Shown one piece after another: positions 27,130-43,196 of a DNA stretch of 64,000 nucleotides. Positions within the stretch are counted from its first letter, which is position 1, and each line of letters opens with the position of its first letter. Origin of the DNA: Actinernus sp. WN-2022 (Eukaryota; Cnidaria; Anthozoa; Actiniaria; Actinernidae); contig JAOWCC010001589.1 in the NCBI GenBank assembly GCA_030867875.1, positions 148,091,745 to 148,155,744 of the forward strand. Reading direction: 5' to 3'. The translations under genes were made by a program, and so were the position numbers. The notes beneath the pieces are model-generated. The model searched no databases. It had not been told where the DNA came from and saw only the letters and a program-made list of their open reading frames with translations.

Positions 27130-30100
27130 CTAAAAAACCACTCAACATGCTTCAAAATGATGGCAAACAATCTCCTGGTAGCTTCAGAACACAAATGAAA
27201 TAAGTTGGAGAAAGAATAACAAAAATGCATACTTCACATAAAATTTAGAGTTTCATGTTTGCACTTACCTCAATTTAGGTCTCCCAACACCTAAACTTGC
27301 CCAGAACCAAGCCATTCTGTCCACAAGCACTTCACATCTTTATCCTGGTAGCATCAGAACACCAATGGATTAAGTTGGAGAAATAAATGAAGAAATAAAT
27401 CAACATCTTCAAAAATGGTCAAATCTGTATTTTTTGGACCAGACCGGGTAGGCAAAAAATATCAGATTTCTGACAAAAACTAAAAAAACACTCAATATGC
27501 TTCAAAAGGTTGGCAAACAATCTCCTTGTAGCTTCAGAACACAAATGAAATAAGTTGGAGAAAGAATAACAAAAATGCATACTTCACATAAAATTTAGAG
27601 TTTCATGTTTGCACTTACCTCAATTTAGGTCTCCCAACACCTAAACTTGCCCAGAACCAAGCCATTCTGTCCACAAGCACTTCACATCTTTATCCTGGTA
27701 GCATCAGAACACCAATGGATTAAGTTGGAGAAAGAAATGAAGAAATAAATCAACATCTTCAAAAATGGTCAAATCTGTATTTTTTGGACCAGACCGGGTA
27801 GGCAAAAAATATCAGATTTCTGACAAAAACTAAAAAAACACTCAATATGCTTCAAAAGGTTGGCAAACAATCTCCTTGTAGCTTCAGAACACAAATGAAA
27901 TAAGTTGGAGAAAGAATAACAAAAATGCATACTTCACATAAAATTTAGAGTTTCATGTTTGCACTTACCTCAATTTAGGTCTCCCAACACCTAAACTTGC
28001 CCAGAACCAAGCCATTCTGTCCACTAGCACTTCACATCTTTATCCTGGTAGCATCAGAACACCAATGGATTAAGTTGGAGAAAGAAATGAAGAAATAAAT
28101 CAACATCTTCAAAAATGGTCAAATCTGTATTTTTTGGACCAGACCGGGTAGGCAAAAAATGTCAGATTTCTGACAAAAACTAAAAAAACACTCAATATGC
28201 TTCAAAACGATGGCAAACAATCTGCTAATAGTTAACAGACATGATTGGATTAAGTTGGAGAAAGAAATGAAGAAAAAAATCAACATCTTCAAAAATGGTC
28301 AAATCTGTATTTTTTTGACCAGACCGGGTAGGCAAAAAATATCAGATTTCTGACAAAAACTAAAAAACCACTCAATATGCTTCAAAAGGTTGGCAAACAA
28401 TCTCCTGGTAGCTTGAGAACAGAAATGGAGAAAGAATTGAAGAAAAAAATCAACATCTTCAAAAATGGTCAAATCTGTATTTTTTTGGACCAGACCGGGT
28501 AGGCAAAAAATATCAGATTTCTGACAAAAACTAAAAAACCACTCAACATGCTTCAAAAGGTTGGCAAACAATCTCCTGGTAGCTTGAGAACAGAAATGGA
28601 GAAAGAATTGAAGAAAAAACTCAACATCTTCAAAAATGGTCAAATCTGTATTTTTTGGACCAGACCGGGTAGGCGAAAAATCTCAGATTTCTGACAAAAA
28701 CTAAAAAACCACTCAAAATGCTTCAAAATGATGGCAAACAATCTCCTGGTAGCTTCAGAACACAAATGAAATAAGTTGGAGAAAGAATAACAAAAATGCA
28801 TACTTCACATAAAATTTAGAGTTTCATGTTTGCACTTACCTCAATTTAGGTCTCCCAACACCTAAACTTGCCCAGAACCAAGCCATTCTGTCCACAAGCA
28901 CTTCACATCTTTATCCTGGTAGCATCAGAACACCAATGGATTAAGTTGGAGAAAGAAATGAAGAAAAAAATCAACATCTTCAAAAATGGTCAAATCTGTA
29001 TTTTTTGGACCAGACCGGGTAGGCGAAAAATCTCAGATTTCTGACAAAAACTAAAAAACCACTCAAAATGCTTCAAAATGATGGCAAACAATCTCCTGGT
29101 AGCTTCAGAACACAAATGAAATAAGTTGGAGAAAGAATAACAAAAATGCATACTTGACATAAAATTTAGAGTTTCATGTTTGCACTTACCTCAATTTAGG
29201 TCTCCCAACACCTAAACTTGCCCAGAACCAAGCCATTCTGTCCACAAGCACTTCACATCTTTATCCTGGTAGCATCAGAACACCAATGGATTAAGTTGGA
29301 GAAAGAAATGAAGAAAAAAATCAACATCTTCAAAAATGGTCAAATCTGTATTTTTTTCACCAGACCGGGTAGGCAAAAAATATCAGATTTCTGACAAAAA
29401 CTAAAAAACCACTCAATATGCTTCAAAATGATGGCCAACAATCTGCTGATAGTTTCCAGACATGAATGGATTATGTTGGAGAAAGAATTGGAGAAAAAAA
29501 ATCAACATCTTCAAAAATGGTCAAATCTGTATTTTTTGGACCAGACCGGGTAGGCAAAAAATATCAGATTTCTGACAAAAACTAAAAAACCACTCAATAT
29601 GCTTCAAAATGTTGGCAAACAATCTCCTGGTAGCTTGAGAACACAAATGTAGAAAGAATTGAAGAAAAAAATCAACATCTTCAAAAATGGTCAAATCTGT
29701 ATTTTTTTGACCAGACCGGGTAGGCAAAAAATTTCAGATTTCTGACAAAAACTAAAAAACCACTCAATATGCTTCAAAACGATGGTAAACAATCTGCTGA
29801 TAGTTAACAGACATGATTGGATTAAGTTGGAGAAAGAAATGAAGAAAAAAATCAACATCTTCAAAAATGGTCAAATCTGTGTTTTTTGGACCAGACCGGG
29901 TAGGCAAAAAATATCAGATTTCTGACAAAAACTAAAAAACCACTCAACATGCTTCAAAAGGTTGGCAAACAATCTCCTGGTAGCTTGAGAACAGAAATGG
30001 ATAAAGAATTGAAGAAAAAACTCAACATCTTCAAAAATGGTCAAATCTGTATTTTTTGGACCAGACCGGGTAGGCGAAAAATCTCAGATTTCTGACAAAA

Positions 30101-33100
30101 ACTAAAAAACCACTCAAAATGCTTCAAAATGATGGCAAACAATCTCCTGGTAGCTTCAGAACACAAATGAAATAAGTTGGAGAAAGAATAACAAAAATGC
30201 ATACTTCACATAAAATTTAGAGTTTCATGTTTGCACTTACCTCAATTTAGGTCTCCCAACACCTAAACTTGCCCAGAACCAAGCCATTCTGTCCACAAGC
30301 ACTTCACATCTTTATCCTGGTAGCATCAGAACACCAATGGATTAAGTTGGAGAAAGAAATGAAGAAATAAATCAACATCTTCAAAAATGGTCAAATCTGT
30401 ATTTTTTGGACCAGACCGGGTAGGCAAAAAATATCAGATTTCTGACAAAAACTAAAAAACCACTCAATATGCTTCAAAATGATGGCCAACAATCTGCTGA
30501 TAGTTTCCAGACATGAATGGATTATGTTGGAGAAAGAATTGGAGAAAAAAATCAACATCTTCAAAAATGGTCAAATCTGTATTTTTTGGACCAGACCGGG
30601 TAGGCAAAAAATGTCAGATTTCTGACAAAAACTAAAAAACCACTCAAAATGCTTCAAAATGATGGCAAACAATCTCCTGGTAGCTTCAGAACACAAATGA
30701 AATAAGTTGGAGAAAGAATAACAAAAATGCATACTTCACATAAAATTTAGAGTTTCATGTTTGCACTTACCTCAATTTAGGTCTCCCAACACCTAAACTT
30801 GCCCAGAACCAAGCCATTCTGTCCACAAGCACTTCACATCTTTATCCTGGTAGCATCAGAACACCAATGGATTAAGTTGGAGAAATAAATGAAGAAATAA
30901 ATCAACATCTTCAAAAATGGTCAAATCTGTATTTTTTGGACCAGACCGGGTAGGCAAAAAATATCAGATTTCTGACAAAAACTAAAAAAACACTCAATAT
31001 GCTTCAAAAGGTTGGCAAACAATCTCCTTGTAGCTTCAGAACACAAATGAAATAAGTTGGAGAAAGAATAACAAAAATGCATACTTCACATAAAATTTAG
31101 AGTTTCATGTTTGCACTTACCTCAATTTAGGTCTCCCAACACCTAAACTTGCCCAGAACCAAGCCATTCTGTCCACAAGCACTTCACATCTTTATCCTGG
31201 TAGCATCAGAACACCAATGGATTAAGTTGGAGAAAGAAATGAAGAAATAAATCAACATCTTCAAAAATGGTCAAATCTGTATTTTTTGGACCAGACCGGG
31301 TAGGCAAAAAATATCAGATTTCTGACAAAAACTAAAAAAACACTCAATATGCTTCAAAAGGTTGGCAAACAATCTCCTTGTAGCTTCAGAACACAAATGA
31401 AATAAGTTGGAGAAAGAATAACAAAAATGCATACTTCACATAAAATTTAGAGTTTCATGTTTGCACTTACCTCAATTTAGGTCTCCCAACACCTAAACTT
31501 GCCCAGAACCAAGCCATTCTGTCCACTAGCACTTCACATCTTTATCCTGGTAGCATCAGAACACCAATGGATTAAGTTGGAGAAAGAAATGAAGAAATAA
31601 ATCAACATCTTCAAAAATGGTCAAATCTGTATTTTTTGGACCAGACCGGGTAGGCAAAAAATGTCAGATTTCTGACAAAAACTAAAAAAACACTCAATAT
31701 GCTTCAAAACGATGGCAAACAATCTGCTAATAGTTAACAGACATGATTGGATTAAGTTGGAGAAAGAAATGAAGAAAAAAATCAACATCTTCAAAAATGG
31801 TCAAATCTGTATTTTTTTGACCAGACCGGGTAGGCAAAAAATATCAGATTTCTGACAAAAACTAAAAAACCACTCAATATGCTTCAAAAGGTTGGCAAAC
31901 AATCTCCTGGTAGCTTGAGAACAGAAATGGAGAAAGAATTGAAGAAAAAAATCAACATCTTCAAAAATGGTCAAATCTGTATTTTTTTGGACCAGACCGG
32001 GTAGGCAAAAAATATCAGATTTCTGACAAAAACTAAAAAACCACTCAACATGCTTCAAAAGGTTGGCAAACAATCTCCTGGTAGCTTGAGAACAGAAATG
32101 GAGAAAGAATTGAAGAAAAAACTCAACATCTTCAAAAATGGTCAAATCTGTATTTTTTGGACCAGACCGGGTAGGCGAAAAATCTCAGATTTCTGACAAA
32201 AACTAAAAAACCACTCAAAATGCTTCAAAATGATGGCAAACAATCTCCTGGTAGCTTCAGAACACAAATGAAATAAGTTGGAGAAAGAATAACAAAAATG
32301 CATACTTCACATAAAATTTAGAGTTTCATGTTTGCACTTACCTCAATTTAGGTCTCCCAACACCTAAACTTGCCCAGAACCAAGCCATTCTGTCCACAAG
32401 CACTTCACATCTTTATCCTGGTAGCATCAGAACACCAATGGATTAAGTTGGAGAAAGAAATGAAGAAAAAAATCAACATCTTCAAAAATGGTCAAATCTG
32501 TATTTTTTGGACCAGACCGGGTAGGCGAAAAATCTCAGATTTCTGACAAAAACTAAAAAACCACTCAAAATGCTTCAAAATGATGGCAAACAATCTCCTG
32601 GTAGCTTCAGAACACAAATGAAATAAGTTGGAGAAAGAATAACAAAAATGCATACTTCACATAAAATTTAGAGTTTCATGTTTGCACTTACCTCAATTTA
32701 GGTCTCCCAACACCTAAACTTGCCCAGAACCAAGCCATTCTGTCCACAAGCACTTCACATCTTTATCCTGGTAGCATCAGAACACCAATGGATTAAGTTG
32801 GAGAAAGAAATGAAGAAAAAAATCAACATCTTCAAAAATGGTCAAATCTGTATTTTTTTCACCAGACCGGGTAGGCAAAAAATATCAGATTTCTGACAAA
32901 AACTAAAAAACCACTCAATATGCTTCAAAATGATGGCCAACAATCTGCTGATAGTTTCCAGACATGAATGGATTATGTTGGAGAAAGAATTGGAGAAAAA
33001 AAATCAACATCTTCAAAAATGGTCAAATCTGTATTTTTTGGACCAGACCGGGTAGGCAAAAAATATCAGATTTCTGACAAAAACTAAAAAACCACTCAAT

Positions 33101-34110
33101 ATGCTTCAAAATGTTGGCAAACAATCTCCTGGTAGCTTGAGAACACAAATGTAGAAAGAATTGAAGAAAAAAATCAACATCTTCAAAAATGGTCAAATCT
33201 GTATTTTTTTGACCAGACCGGGTAGGCAAAAAATGTCAGATTTCTGACAAAAACTAAAAAACCACTCAATATGCTTCAAAACGATGGTAAACAATCTGCT
33301 GATAGTTAACAGACATGATTGGATTAAGTTGGAGAAAGAAATGAAGAAAAAAATCAACATCTTCAAAAATGGTCAAATCTGTGTTTTTTGGACCAGACCG
33401 GGTAGGCAAAAAATATCAGATTTCTGACAAAAACTAAAAAACCACTCAACATGCTTCAAAAGGTTGGCAAACAATCTCCTGGTAGCTTGAGAACAGAAAT
33501 GGATAAAGAATTGAAGAAAAAACTCAACATCTTCAAAAATGGTCAAATCTGTATTTTTTGGACCAGACCGGGTAGGCGAAAAATCTCAGATTTCTGACAA
33601 AAACTAAAAAACCACTCAAAATGCTTCAAAATGATGGCAAACAATCTCCTGGTAGCTTCAGAACACAAATGAAATAAGTTGGAGAAAGAATAACAAAAAT
33701 GCATACTTCACATAAAATTTAGAGTTTCATGTTTGCACTTACCTCAATTTAGGTCTCCCAACACCTAAACTTGCCCAGAACCAAGCCATTCTGTCCACAA
33801 GCACTTCACATCTTTATCCTGGTAGCATCAGAACACCAATGGATTAAGTTGGAGAAAGAAATGAAGAAATAAATCAACATCTTCAAAAATGGTCAAATCT
33901 GTATTTTTTGGACCAGACCGGGTAGGCAAAAAATATCAGATTTCTGACAAAAACTAAAAAACCACTCAATATGCTTCAAAATGATGGCCAACAATCTGCT
34001 GATAGTTTCCAGACATGAATGGATTATGTTGGAGAAAGAATTGGAGAAAAAAATCAACATCTTCAAAAATGGTCAAATCTGTATTTTTTGGACCAGACCG
34101 GGTAGGCAAA
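27130..34110. repeat. Higher-order repeat, 3502-bp period, two tandem copies
   Basis: Landmarks recur exactly 3502 bp apart (28299 and 31801; 29521 and 33023), including rare variants such as GGAGAAATAAATGAAG and CCACTAGCACTTC. A third copy lies at about 37300-40790, offset 6664 bp from the second. Boundaries are approximate. Confidence 0.85.
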
Positions 34111-37100
34111 AAATATCAGATTTCTGACAAAAACTAAAAAAACACTCAATATGCTTCAAAAGGTTGGCAAACAATCTCCTTGTAGCTTCAGAACACAAAT
34201 GAAATAAGTTGGAGAAAGAATAACAAAATTGCATACTTCACATAAAATTTAGAGTTTCATGTTTGCACTTACCTCAATTTAGGTCTCCCAACACCTAAAC
34301 TTGCCCAGAACCAAGCCATTCTGTCCACAAGCACTTCACATCTTTATCCTGGTAGCATCAGAACACCAATGGATTAAGTTGGAGAAAGAAATGAAGAAAT
34401 AAATCAACATCTTCAAAAATGGTCAAATCTGTATTTTTTGGACCAGACCGGGTAGGCAAAAAATATCAGATTTCTGACAAAAACTAAAAAAACACTCAAT
34501 ATGCTTCAAAAGGTTGGCAAACAATCTCCTTGTAGCTTCAGAACACAAATGAAATAAGTTGGAGAAAGAATAACAAAAATGCATACTTCACATAAAATTT
34601 AGAGTTTCATGTTTGCACTTACCTCAATTTAGGTCTCCCAACACCTAAACTTGCCCAGAACCAAGCCATTCTGTCCACAAGCACTTCACATCTTTATCCT
34701 GGTAGCATCAGAACACCAATGGATTAAGTTGGAGAAAGAATTGAAGAAAAAAATCAACATCTTCAAAAATGGTCAAATCTGTATTTTTTTGACCAGACCG
34801 GGTAGGCAAAAAATGTCAGATTTCTGACAAAAACTAAAAAACCACTCAATATGCTTCAAAACGATGGCCAACAATCTGCTGATAGTTAACAGACATGATT
34901 GGATTAAGTTGGAGAAAGAAATGAAGAAAAAAATCAACATCTTCAAAAATGGTCAAATCTGTATTTTTTTGACCAGACCGGGTAGGCAAAAAATGTCAGA
35001 TTTCTGACAAAAACTAAAAAACCACTCAATATGCTTCAAAACGATGGCAAACAATCTGCTGATAGTTAACAGACATGATTGGATTAAGTTGGAGAAAGAA
35101 ATGAAGAAAAAAATCAACATCTTCAAAAATGGTCAAATCTGTATTTTTTGGACCAGACCGGGTAGGCAAAAAATATCAGATTTCTGACAAAAACTAAAAA
35201 ACCACTCAACATGCTTCAAAAGGTTGGCAAACAATCTCCTGGTAGCTTGAGAACAGAAATGGAGAAAGAATTGAAGAAAAAACTCAACATCTTCAAAAAT
35301 GGTCAAATCTGTATTTTTTGGACCAGACCGGGTAGGCGAAAAATCTCAGATTTCTGACAAAAACTAAAAAACCACTCAAAATGCTTCAAAATGATGGCAA
35401 ACAATCTCCTGGTAGCTTCAGAACACAAATGAAATAAGTTGGAGAAAGAATAACAAAAATGCATACTTCACATAAAATTTAGAGTTTCATGTTTGCACTT
35501 ACCTCAATTTAGGTCTCCCAACACCTAAACTTGCCCAGAACCAAGCCATTCTGTCCACAAGCACTTCACATCTTTATCCTGGTAGCATCAGAACACCAAT
35601 GGATTAAGTTGGAGAAAGAAATGAAGAAAAAAATCAACATCTTCAAAAATGGTCAAATCTGTATTTTTTTCACCAGACCGGGTAGGCAAAAAATATCAGA
35701 TTTCTGACAAAAACTAAAAAACCACTCAATATGCTTCAAAATGATGGCCAACAATCTGCTGATAGTTTCCAGACATGAATGGATTATGTTGGAGAAAGAA
35801 TTGGAGAAAAAAAATCAACATCTTCAAAAATGGTCAAATCTGTATTTTTTTCACCAGACCGGGTAGGCAAAAAATATCAGATTTCTGACAAAAACTAAAA
35901 AACCACTCAATATGCTTCAAAATGATGGCCAACAATCTGCTGATAGTTTCCAGACATGAATGGATTATGTTGGAGAAAGAATTGGAGAAAAAAAATCAAC
36001 ATCTTCAAAAATGGTCAAATCTGTATTTTTTGGACCAGACCGGGTAGGCAAAAAATATCAGATTTCTGACAAAAACTAAAAAACCACTCAATATGCTTCA
36101 AAATGTTGGCAAACAATCTCCTGGTAGCTTGAGAACACAAATGTAGAAAGAATTGAAGAAAAAAATCAACATCTTCAAAAATGGTCAAATCTGTATTTTT
36201 TTGACCAGACCGGGTAGGCAAAAAATGTCAGATTTCTGACAAAAACTAAAAAACCACTCAATATGCTTCAAAATGTTGGCAAACAATCTCCTGGTAGCTT
36301 GAGAACACAAATGTAGAAAGAATTGAAGAAAAAAATCAACATCTTCAAAAATGGTCAAATCTGTATTTTTTTGACCAGACCGGGTAGGCAAAAAATGTCA
36401 GATTTCTGACAAAAACTAAAAAACCACTCAATATGCTTCAAAACGATGGTAAACAATCTGCTGATAGTTAACAGACATGATTGGATTAAGTTGGAGAAAG
36501 AAATGAAGAAAAAAATCAACATCTTCAAAAATGGTCAAATCTGTGTTTTTTGGACCAGACCGGGTAGGCAAAAAATATCAGATTTCTGACAAAAACTAAA
36601 AAACCACTCAACATGCTTCAAAAGGTTGGCAAACAATCTCCTGGTAGCTTGAGAACAGAAATGGATAAAGAATTGAAGAAAAAACTCAACATCTTCAAAA
36701 ATGGTCAAATCTGTATTTTTTGGACCAGACCGGGTAGGCGAAAAATCTCAGATTTCTGACAAAAACTAAAAAACCACTCAAAATGCTTCAAAATGATGGC
36801 AAACAATCTCCTGGTAGCTTCAGAACACAAATGAAATAAGTTGGAGAAAGAATAACAAAAATGCATACTTCACATAAAATTTAGAGTTTCATGTTTGCAC
36901 TTACCTCAATTTAGGTCTCCCAACACCTAAACTTGCCCAGAACCAAGCCATTCTGTCCACAAGCACTTCACATCTTTATCCTGGTAGCATCAGAACACCA
37001 ATGGATTAAGTTGGAGAAAGAAATGAAGAAATAAATCAACATCTTCAAAAATGGTCAAATCTGTATTTTTTGGACCAGACCGGGTAGGCAAAAAATATCA

Positions 37101-40100
37101 GATTTCTGACAAAAACTAAAAAACCACTCAATATGCTTCAAAATGATGGCCAACAATCTGCTGATAGTTTCCAGACATGAATGGATTATGTTGGAGAAAG
37201 AATTGGAGAAAAAAATCAACATCTTCAAAAATGGTCAAATCTGTATTTTTTGGACCAGACCGGGTAGGCAAAAAATGTCAGATTTCTGACAAAAACTAAA
37301 AAACCACTCAAAATGCTTCAAAATGATGGCAAACAATCTCCTGGTAGCTTCAGAACACAAATGAAATAAGTTGGAGAAAGAATAACAAAAATGCATACTT
37401 CACATAAAATTTAGAGTTTCATGTTTGCACTTACCTCAATTTAGGTCTCCCAACACCTAAACTTGCCCAGAACCAAGCCATTCTGTCCACAAGCACTTCA
37501 CATCTTTATCCTGGTAGCATCAGAACACCAATGGATTAAGTTGGAGAAATAAATGAAGAAATAAATCAACATCTTCAAAAATGGTCAAATCTGTATTTTT
37601 TGGACCAGACCGGGTAGGCAAAAAATATCAGATTTCTGACAAAAACTAAAAAAACACTCAATATGCTTCAAAAGGTTGGCAAACAATCTCCTTGTAGCTT
37701 CAGAACACAAATGAAATAAGTTGGAGAAAGAATAACAAAAATGCATACTTCACATAAAATTTAGAGTTTCATGTTTGCACTTACCTCAATTTAGGTCTCC
37801 CAACACCTAAACTTGCCCAGAACCAAGCCATTCTGTCCACAAGCACTTCACATCTTTATCCTGGTAGCATCAGAACACCAATGGATTAAGTTGGAGAAAG
37901 AAATGAAGAAATAAATCAACATCTTCAAAAATGGTCAAATCTGTATTTTTTGGACCAGACCGGGTAGGCAAAAAATATCAGATTTCTGACAAAAACTAAA
38001 AAAACACTCAATATGCTTCAAAAGGTTGGCAAACAATCTCCTTGTAGCTTCAGAACACAAATGAAATAAGTTGGAGAAAGAATAACAAAAATGCATACTT
38101 CACATAAAATTTAGAGTTTCATGTTTGCACTTACCTCAATTTAGGTCTCCCAACACCTAAACTTGCCCAGAACCAAGCCATTCTGTCCACTAGCACTTCA
38201 CATCTTTATCCTGGTAGCATCAGAACACCAATGGATTAAGTTGGAGAAAGAAATGAAGAAATAAATCAACATCTTCAAAAATGGTCAAATCTGTATTTTT
38301 TGGACCAGACCGGGTAGGCAAAAAATGTCAGATTTCTGACAAAAACTAAAAAAACACTCAATATGCTTCAAAACGATGGCAAACAATCTGCTAATAGTTA
38401 ACAGACATGATTGGATTAAGTTGGAGAAAGAAATGAAGAAAAAAATCAACATCTTCAAAAATGGTCAAATCTGTATTTTTTTGACCAGACCGGGTAGGCA
38501 AAAAATATCAGATTTCTGACAAAAACTAAAAAACCACTCAATATGCTTCAAAAGGTTGGCAAACAATCTCCTGGTAGCTTGAGAACAGAAATGGAGAAAG
38601 AATTGAAGAAAAAAATCAACATCTTCAAAAATGGTCAAATCTGTATTTTTTTGGACCAGACCGGGTAGGCAAAAAATATCAGATTTCTGACAAAAACTAA
38701 AAAACCACTCAACATGCTTCAAAAGGTTGGCAAACAATCTCCTGGTAGCTTGAGAACAGAAATGGAGAAAGAATTGAAGAAAAAACTCAACATCTTCAAA
38801 AATGGTCAAATCTGTATTTTTTGGACCAGACCGGGTAGGCGAAAAATCTCAGATTTCTGACAAAAACTAAAAAACCACTCAAAATGCTTCAAAATGATGG
38901 CAAACAATCTCCTGGTAGCTTCAGAACACAAATGAAATAAGTTGGAGAAAGAATAACAAAAATGCATACTTCACATAAAATTTAGAGTTTCATGTTTGCA
39001 CTTACCTCAATTTAGGTCTCCCAACACCTAAACTTGCCCAGAACCAAGCCATTCTGTCCACAAGCACTTCACATCTTTATCCTGGTAGCATCAGAACACC
39101 AATGGATTAAGTTGGAGAAAGAAATGAAGAAAAAAATCAACATCTTCAAAAATGGTCAAATCTGTATTTTTTGGACCAGACCGGGTAGGCGAAAAATCTC
39201 AGATTTCTGACAAAAACTAAAAAACCACTCAAAATGCTTCAAAATGATGGCAAACAATCTCCTGGTAGCTTCAGAACACAAATGAAATAAGTTGGAGAAA
39301 GAATAACAAAAATGCATACTTCACATAAAATTTAGAGTTTCATGTTTGCACTTACCTCAATTTAGGTCTCCCAACACCTAAACTTGCCCAGAACCAAGCC
39401 ATTCTGTCCACAAGCACTTCACATCTTTATCCTGGTAGCATCAGAACACCAATGGATTAAGTTGGAGAAAGAAATGAAGAAAAAAATCAACATCTTCAAA
39501 AATGGTCAAATCTGTATTTTTTTCACCAGACCGGGTAGGCAAAAAATATCAGATTTCTGACAAAAACTAAAAAACCACTCAATATGCTTCAAAATGATGG
39601 CCAACAATCTGCTGATAGTTTCCAGACATGAATGGATTATGTTGGAGAAAGAATTGGAGAAAAAAAATCAACATCTTCAAAAATGGTCAAATCTGTATTT
39701 TTTGGACCAGACCGGGTAGGCAAAAAATATCAGATTTCTGACAAAAACTAAAAAACCACTCAATATGCTTCAAAATGTTGGCAAACAATCTCCTGGTAGC
39801 TTGAGAACACAAATGTAGAAAGAATTGAAGAAAAAAATCAACATCTTCAAAAATGGTCAAATCTGTATTTTTTTGACCAGACCGGGTAGGCAAAAAATGT
39901 CAGATTTCTGACAAAAACTAAAAAACCACTCAATATGCTTCAAAACGATGGTAAACAATCTGCTGATAGTTAACAGACATGATTGGATTAAGTTGGAGAA
40001 AGAAATGAAGAAAAAAATCAACATCTTCAAAAATGGTCAAATCTGTGTTTTTTGGACCAGACCGGGTAGGCAAAAAATATCAGATTTCTGACAAAAACTA

Positions 40101-43100
40101 AAAAACCACTCAACATGCTTCAAAAGGTTGGCAAACAATCTCCTGGTAGCTTGAGAACAGAAATGGATAAAGAATTGAAGAAAAAACTCAACATCTTCAA
40201 AAATGGTCAAATCTGTATTTTTTGGACCAGACCGGGTAGGCGAAAAATCTCAGATTTCTGACAAAAACTAAAAAACCACTCAAAATGCTTCAAAATGATG
40301 GCAAACAATCTCCTGGTAGCTTCAGAACACAAATGAAATAAGTTGGAGAAAGAATAACAAAAATGCATACTTCACATAAAATTTAGAGTTTCATGTTTGC
40401 ACTTACCTCAATTTAGGTCTCCCAACACCTAAACTTGCCCAGAACCAAGCCATTCTGTCCACAAGCACTTCACATCTTTATCCTGGTAGCATCAGAACAC
40501 CAATGGATTAAGTTGGAGAAAGAAATGAAGAAATAAATCAACATCTTCAAAAATGGTCAAATCTGTATTTTTTGGACCAGACCGGGTAGGCAAAAAATAT
40601 CAGATTTCTGACAAAAACTAAAAAACCACTCAATATGCTTCAAAATGATGGCCAACAATCTGCTGATAGTTTCCAGACATGAATGGATTATGTTGGAGAA
40701 AGAATTGGAGAAAAAAATCAACATCTTCAAAAATGGTCAAATCTGTATTTTTTGGACCAGACCGGGTAGGCAAAAAATATCAGATTTCTGACAAAAACTA
40801 AAAAAACACTCAATATGCTTCAAAAGGTTGGCAAACAATCTCCTTGTAGCTTCAGAACACAAATGAAATAAGTTGGAGAAAGAATAACAAAATTGCATAC
40901 TTCACATAAAATTTAGAGTTTCATGTTTGCACTTACCTCAATTTAGGTCTCCCAACACCTAAACTTGCCCAGAACCAAGCCATTCTGTCCACAAGCACTT
41001 CACATCTTTATCCTGGTAGCATCAGAACACCAATGGATTAAGTTGGAGAAAGAAATGAAGAAATAAATCAACATCTTCAAAAATGGTCAAATCTGTATTT
41101 TTTGGACCAGACCGGGTAGGCAAAAAATATCAGATTTCTGACAAAAACTAAAAAAACACTCAATATGCTTCAAAAGGTTGGCAAACAATCTCCTTGTAGC
41201 TTCAGAACACAAATGAAATAAGTTGGAGAAAGAATAACAAAAATGCATACTTCACATAAAATTTAGAGTTTCATGTTTGCACTTACCTCAATTTAGGTCT
41301 CCCAACACCTAAACTTGCCCAGAACCAAGCCATTCTGTCCACAAGCACTTCACATCTTTATCCTGGTAGCATCAGAACACCAATGGATTAAGTTGGAGAA
41401 AGAATTGAAGAAAAAAATCAACATCTTCAAAAATGGTCAAATCTGTATTTTTTTGACCAGACCGGGTAGGCAAAAAATGTCAGATTTCTGACAAAAACTA
41501 AAAAACCACTCAATATGCTTCAAAACGATGGCCAACAATCTGCTGATAGTTAACAGACATGATTGGATTAAGTTGGAGAAAGAAATGAAGAAAAAAATCA
41601 ACATCTTCAAAAATGGTCAAATCTGTATTTTTTTGACCAGACCGGGTAGGCAAAAAATGTCAGATTTCTGACAAAAACTAAAAAACCACTCAATATGCTT
41701 CAAAACGATGGCAAACAATCTGCTGATAGTTAACAGACATGATTGGATTAAGTTGGAGAAAGAAATGAAGAAAAAAATCAACATCTTCAAAAATGGTCAA
41801 ATCTGTATTTTTTGGACCAGACCGGGTAGGCAAAAAATATCAGATTTCTGACAAAAACTAAAAAACCACTCAACATGCTTCAAAAGGTTGGCAAACAATC
41901 TCCTGGTAGCTTGAGAACAGAAATGGAGAAAGAATTGAAGAAAAAACTCAACATCTTCAAAAATGGTCAAATCTGTATTTTTTGGACCAGACCGGGTAGG
42001 CGAAAAATCTCAGATTTCTGACAAAAACTAAAAAACCACTCAAAATGCTTCAAAATGATGGCAAACAATCTCCTGGTAGCTTCAGAACACAAATGAAATA
42101 AGTTGGAGAAAGAATAACAAAAATGCATACTTCACATAAAATTTAGAGTTTCATGTTTGCACTTACCTCAATTTAGGTCTCCCAACACCTAAACTTGCCC
42201 AGAACCAAGCCATTCTGTCCACAAGCACTTCACATCTTTATCCTGGTAGCATCAGAACACCAATGGATTAAGTTGGAGAAAGAAATGAAGAAAAAAATCA
42301 ACATCTTCAAAAATGGTCAAATCTGTATTTTTTTCACCAGACCGGGTAGGCAAAAAATATCAGATTTCTGACAAAAACTAAAAAACCACTCAATATGCTT
42401 CAAAATGATGGCCAACAATCTGCTGATAGTTTCCAGACATGAATGGATTATGTTGGAGAAAGAATTGGAGAAAAAAATCAACATCTTCAAAAATGGTCAA
42501 ATCTGTATTTTTTTCACCAGACCGGGTAGGCAAAAAATATCAGATTTCTGACAAAAACTAAAAAACCACTCAATATGCTTCAAAAGGTTGGCAAACAATC
42601 TCCTGGTAGCTTGAGAACAGAAATGGAGAAAGAATTGAAGAAAAAACTCAACATCTTCAAAAATGGTCAAATCTGTATTTTTTGGACCAGACCGGGTAGG
42701 CGAAAAATCTCAGATTTCTGACAAAAACTAAAAAACCACTCAAAATGCTTCAAAATGATGGCAAACAATCTCCTGGTAGCTTCAGAACACAAATGAAATA
42801 AGTTGGAGAAAGAATAACAAAAATGCATACTTCACATAAAATTTAGAGTTTCATGTTTGCACTTACCTCAATTTAGGTCTCCCAACACCTAAACTTGCCC
42901 AGAACCAAGCCATTCTGTCCACAAGCACTTCACATCTTTATCCTGGTAGCATCAGAACACCAATGGATTAAGTTGGAGAAAGAAATGAAGAAAAAAATCA
43001 ACATCTTCAAAAATGGTCAAATCTGTATTTTTTTCACCAGACCGGGTAGGCAAAAAATATCAGATTTCTGACAAAAACTAAAAAACCACTCAATATGCTT

Positions 43101-43196
43101 CAAAATGATGGCCAACAATCTGCTGATAGTTTCCAGACATGAATGGATTATGTTGGAGAAAGAATTGGAGAAAAAAATCAACATCTTCAAAAATGG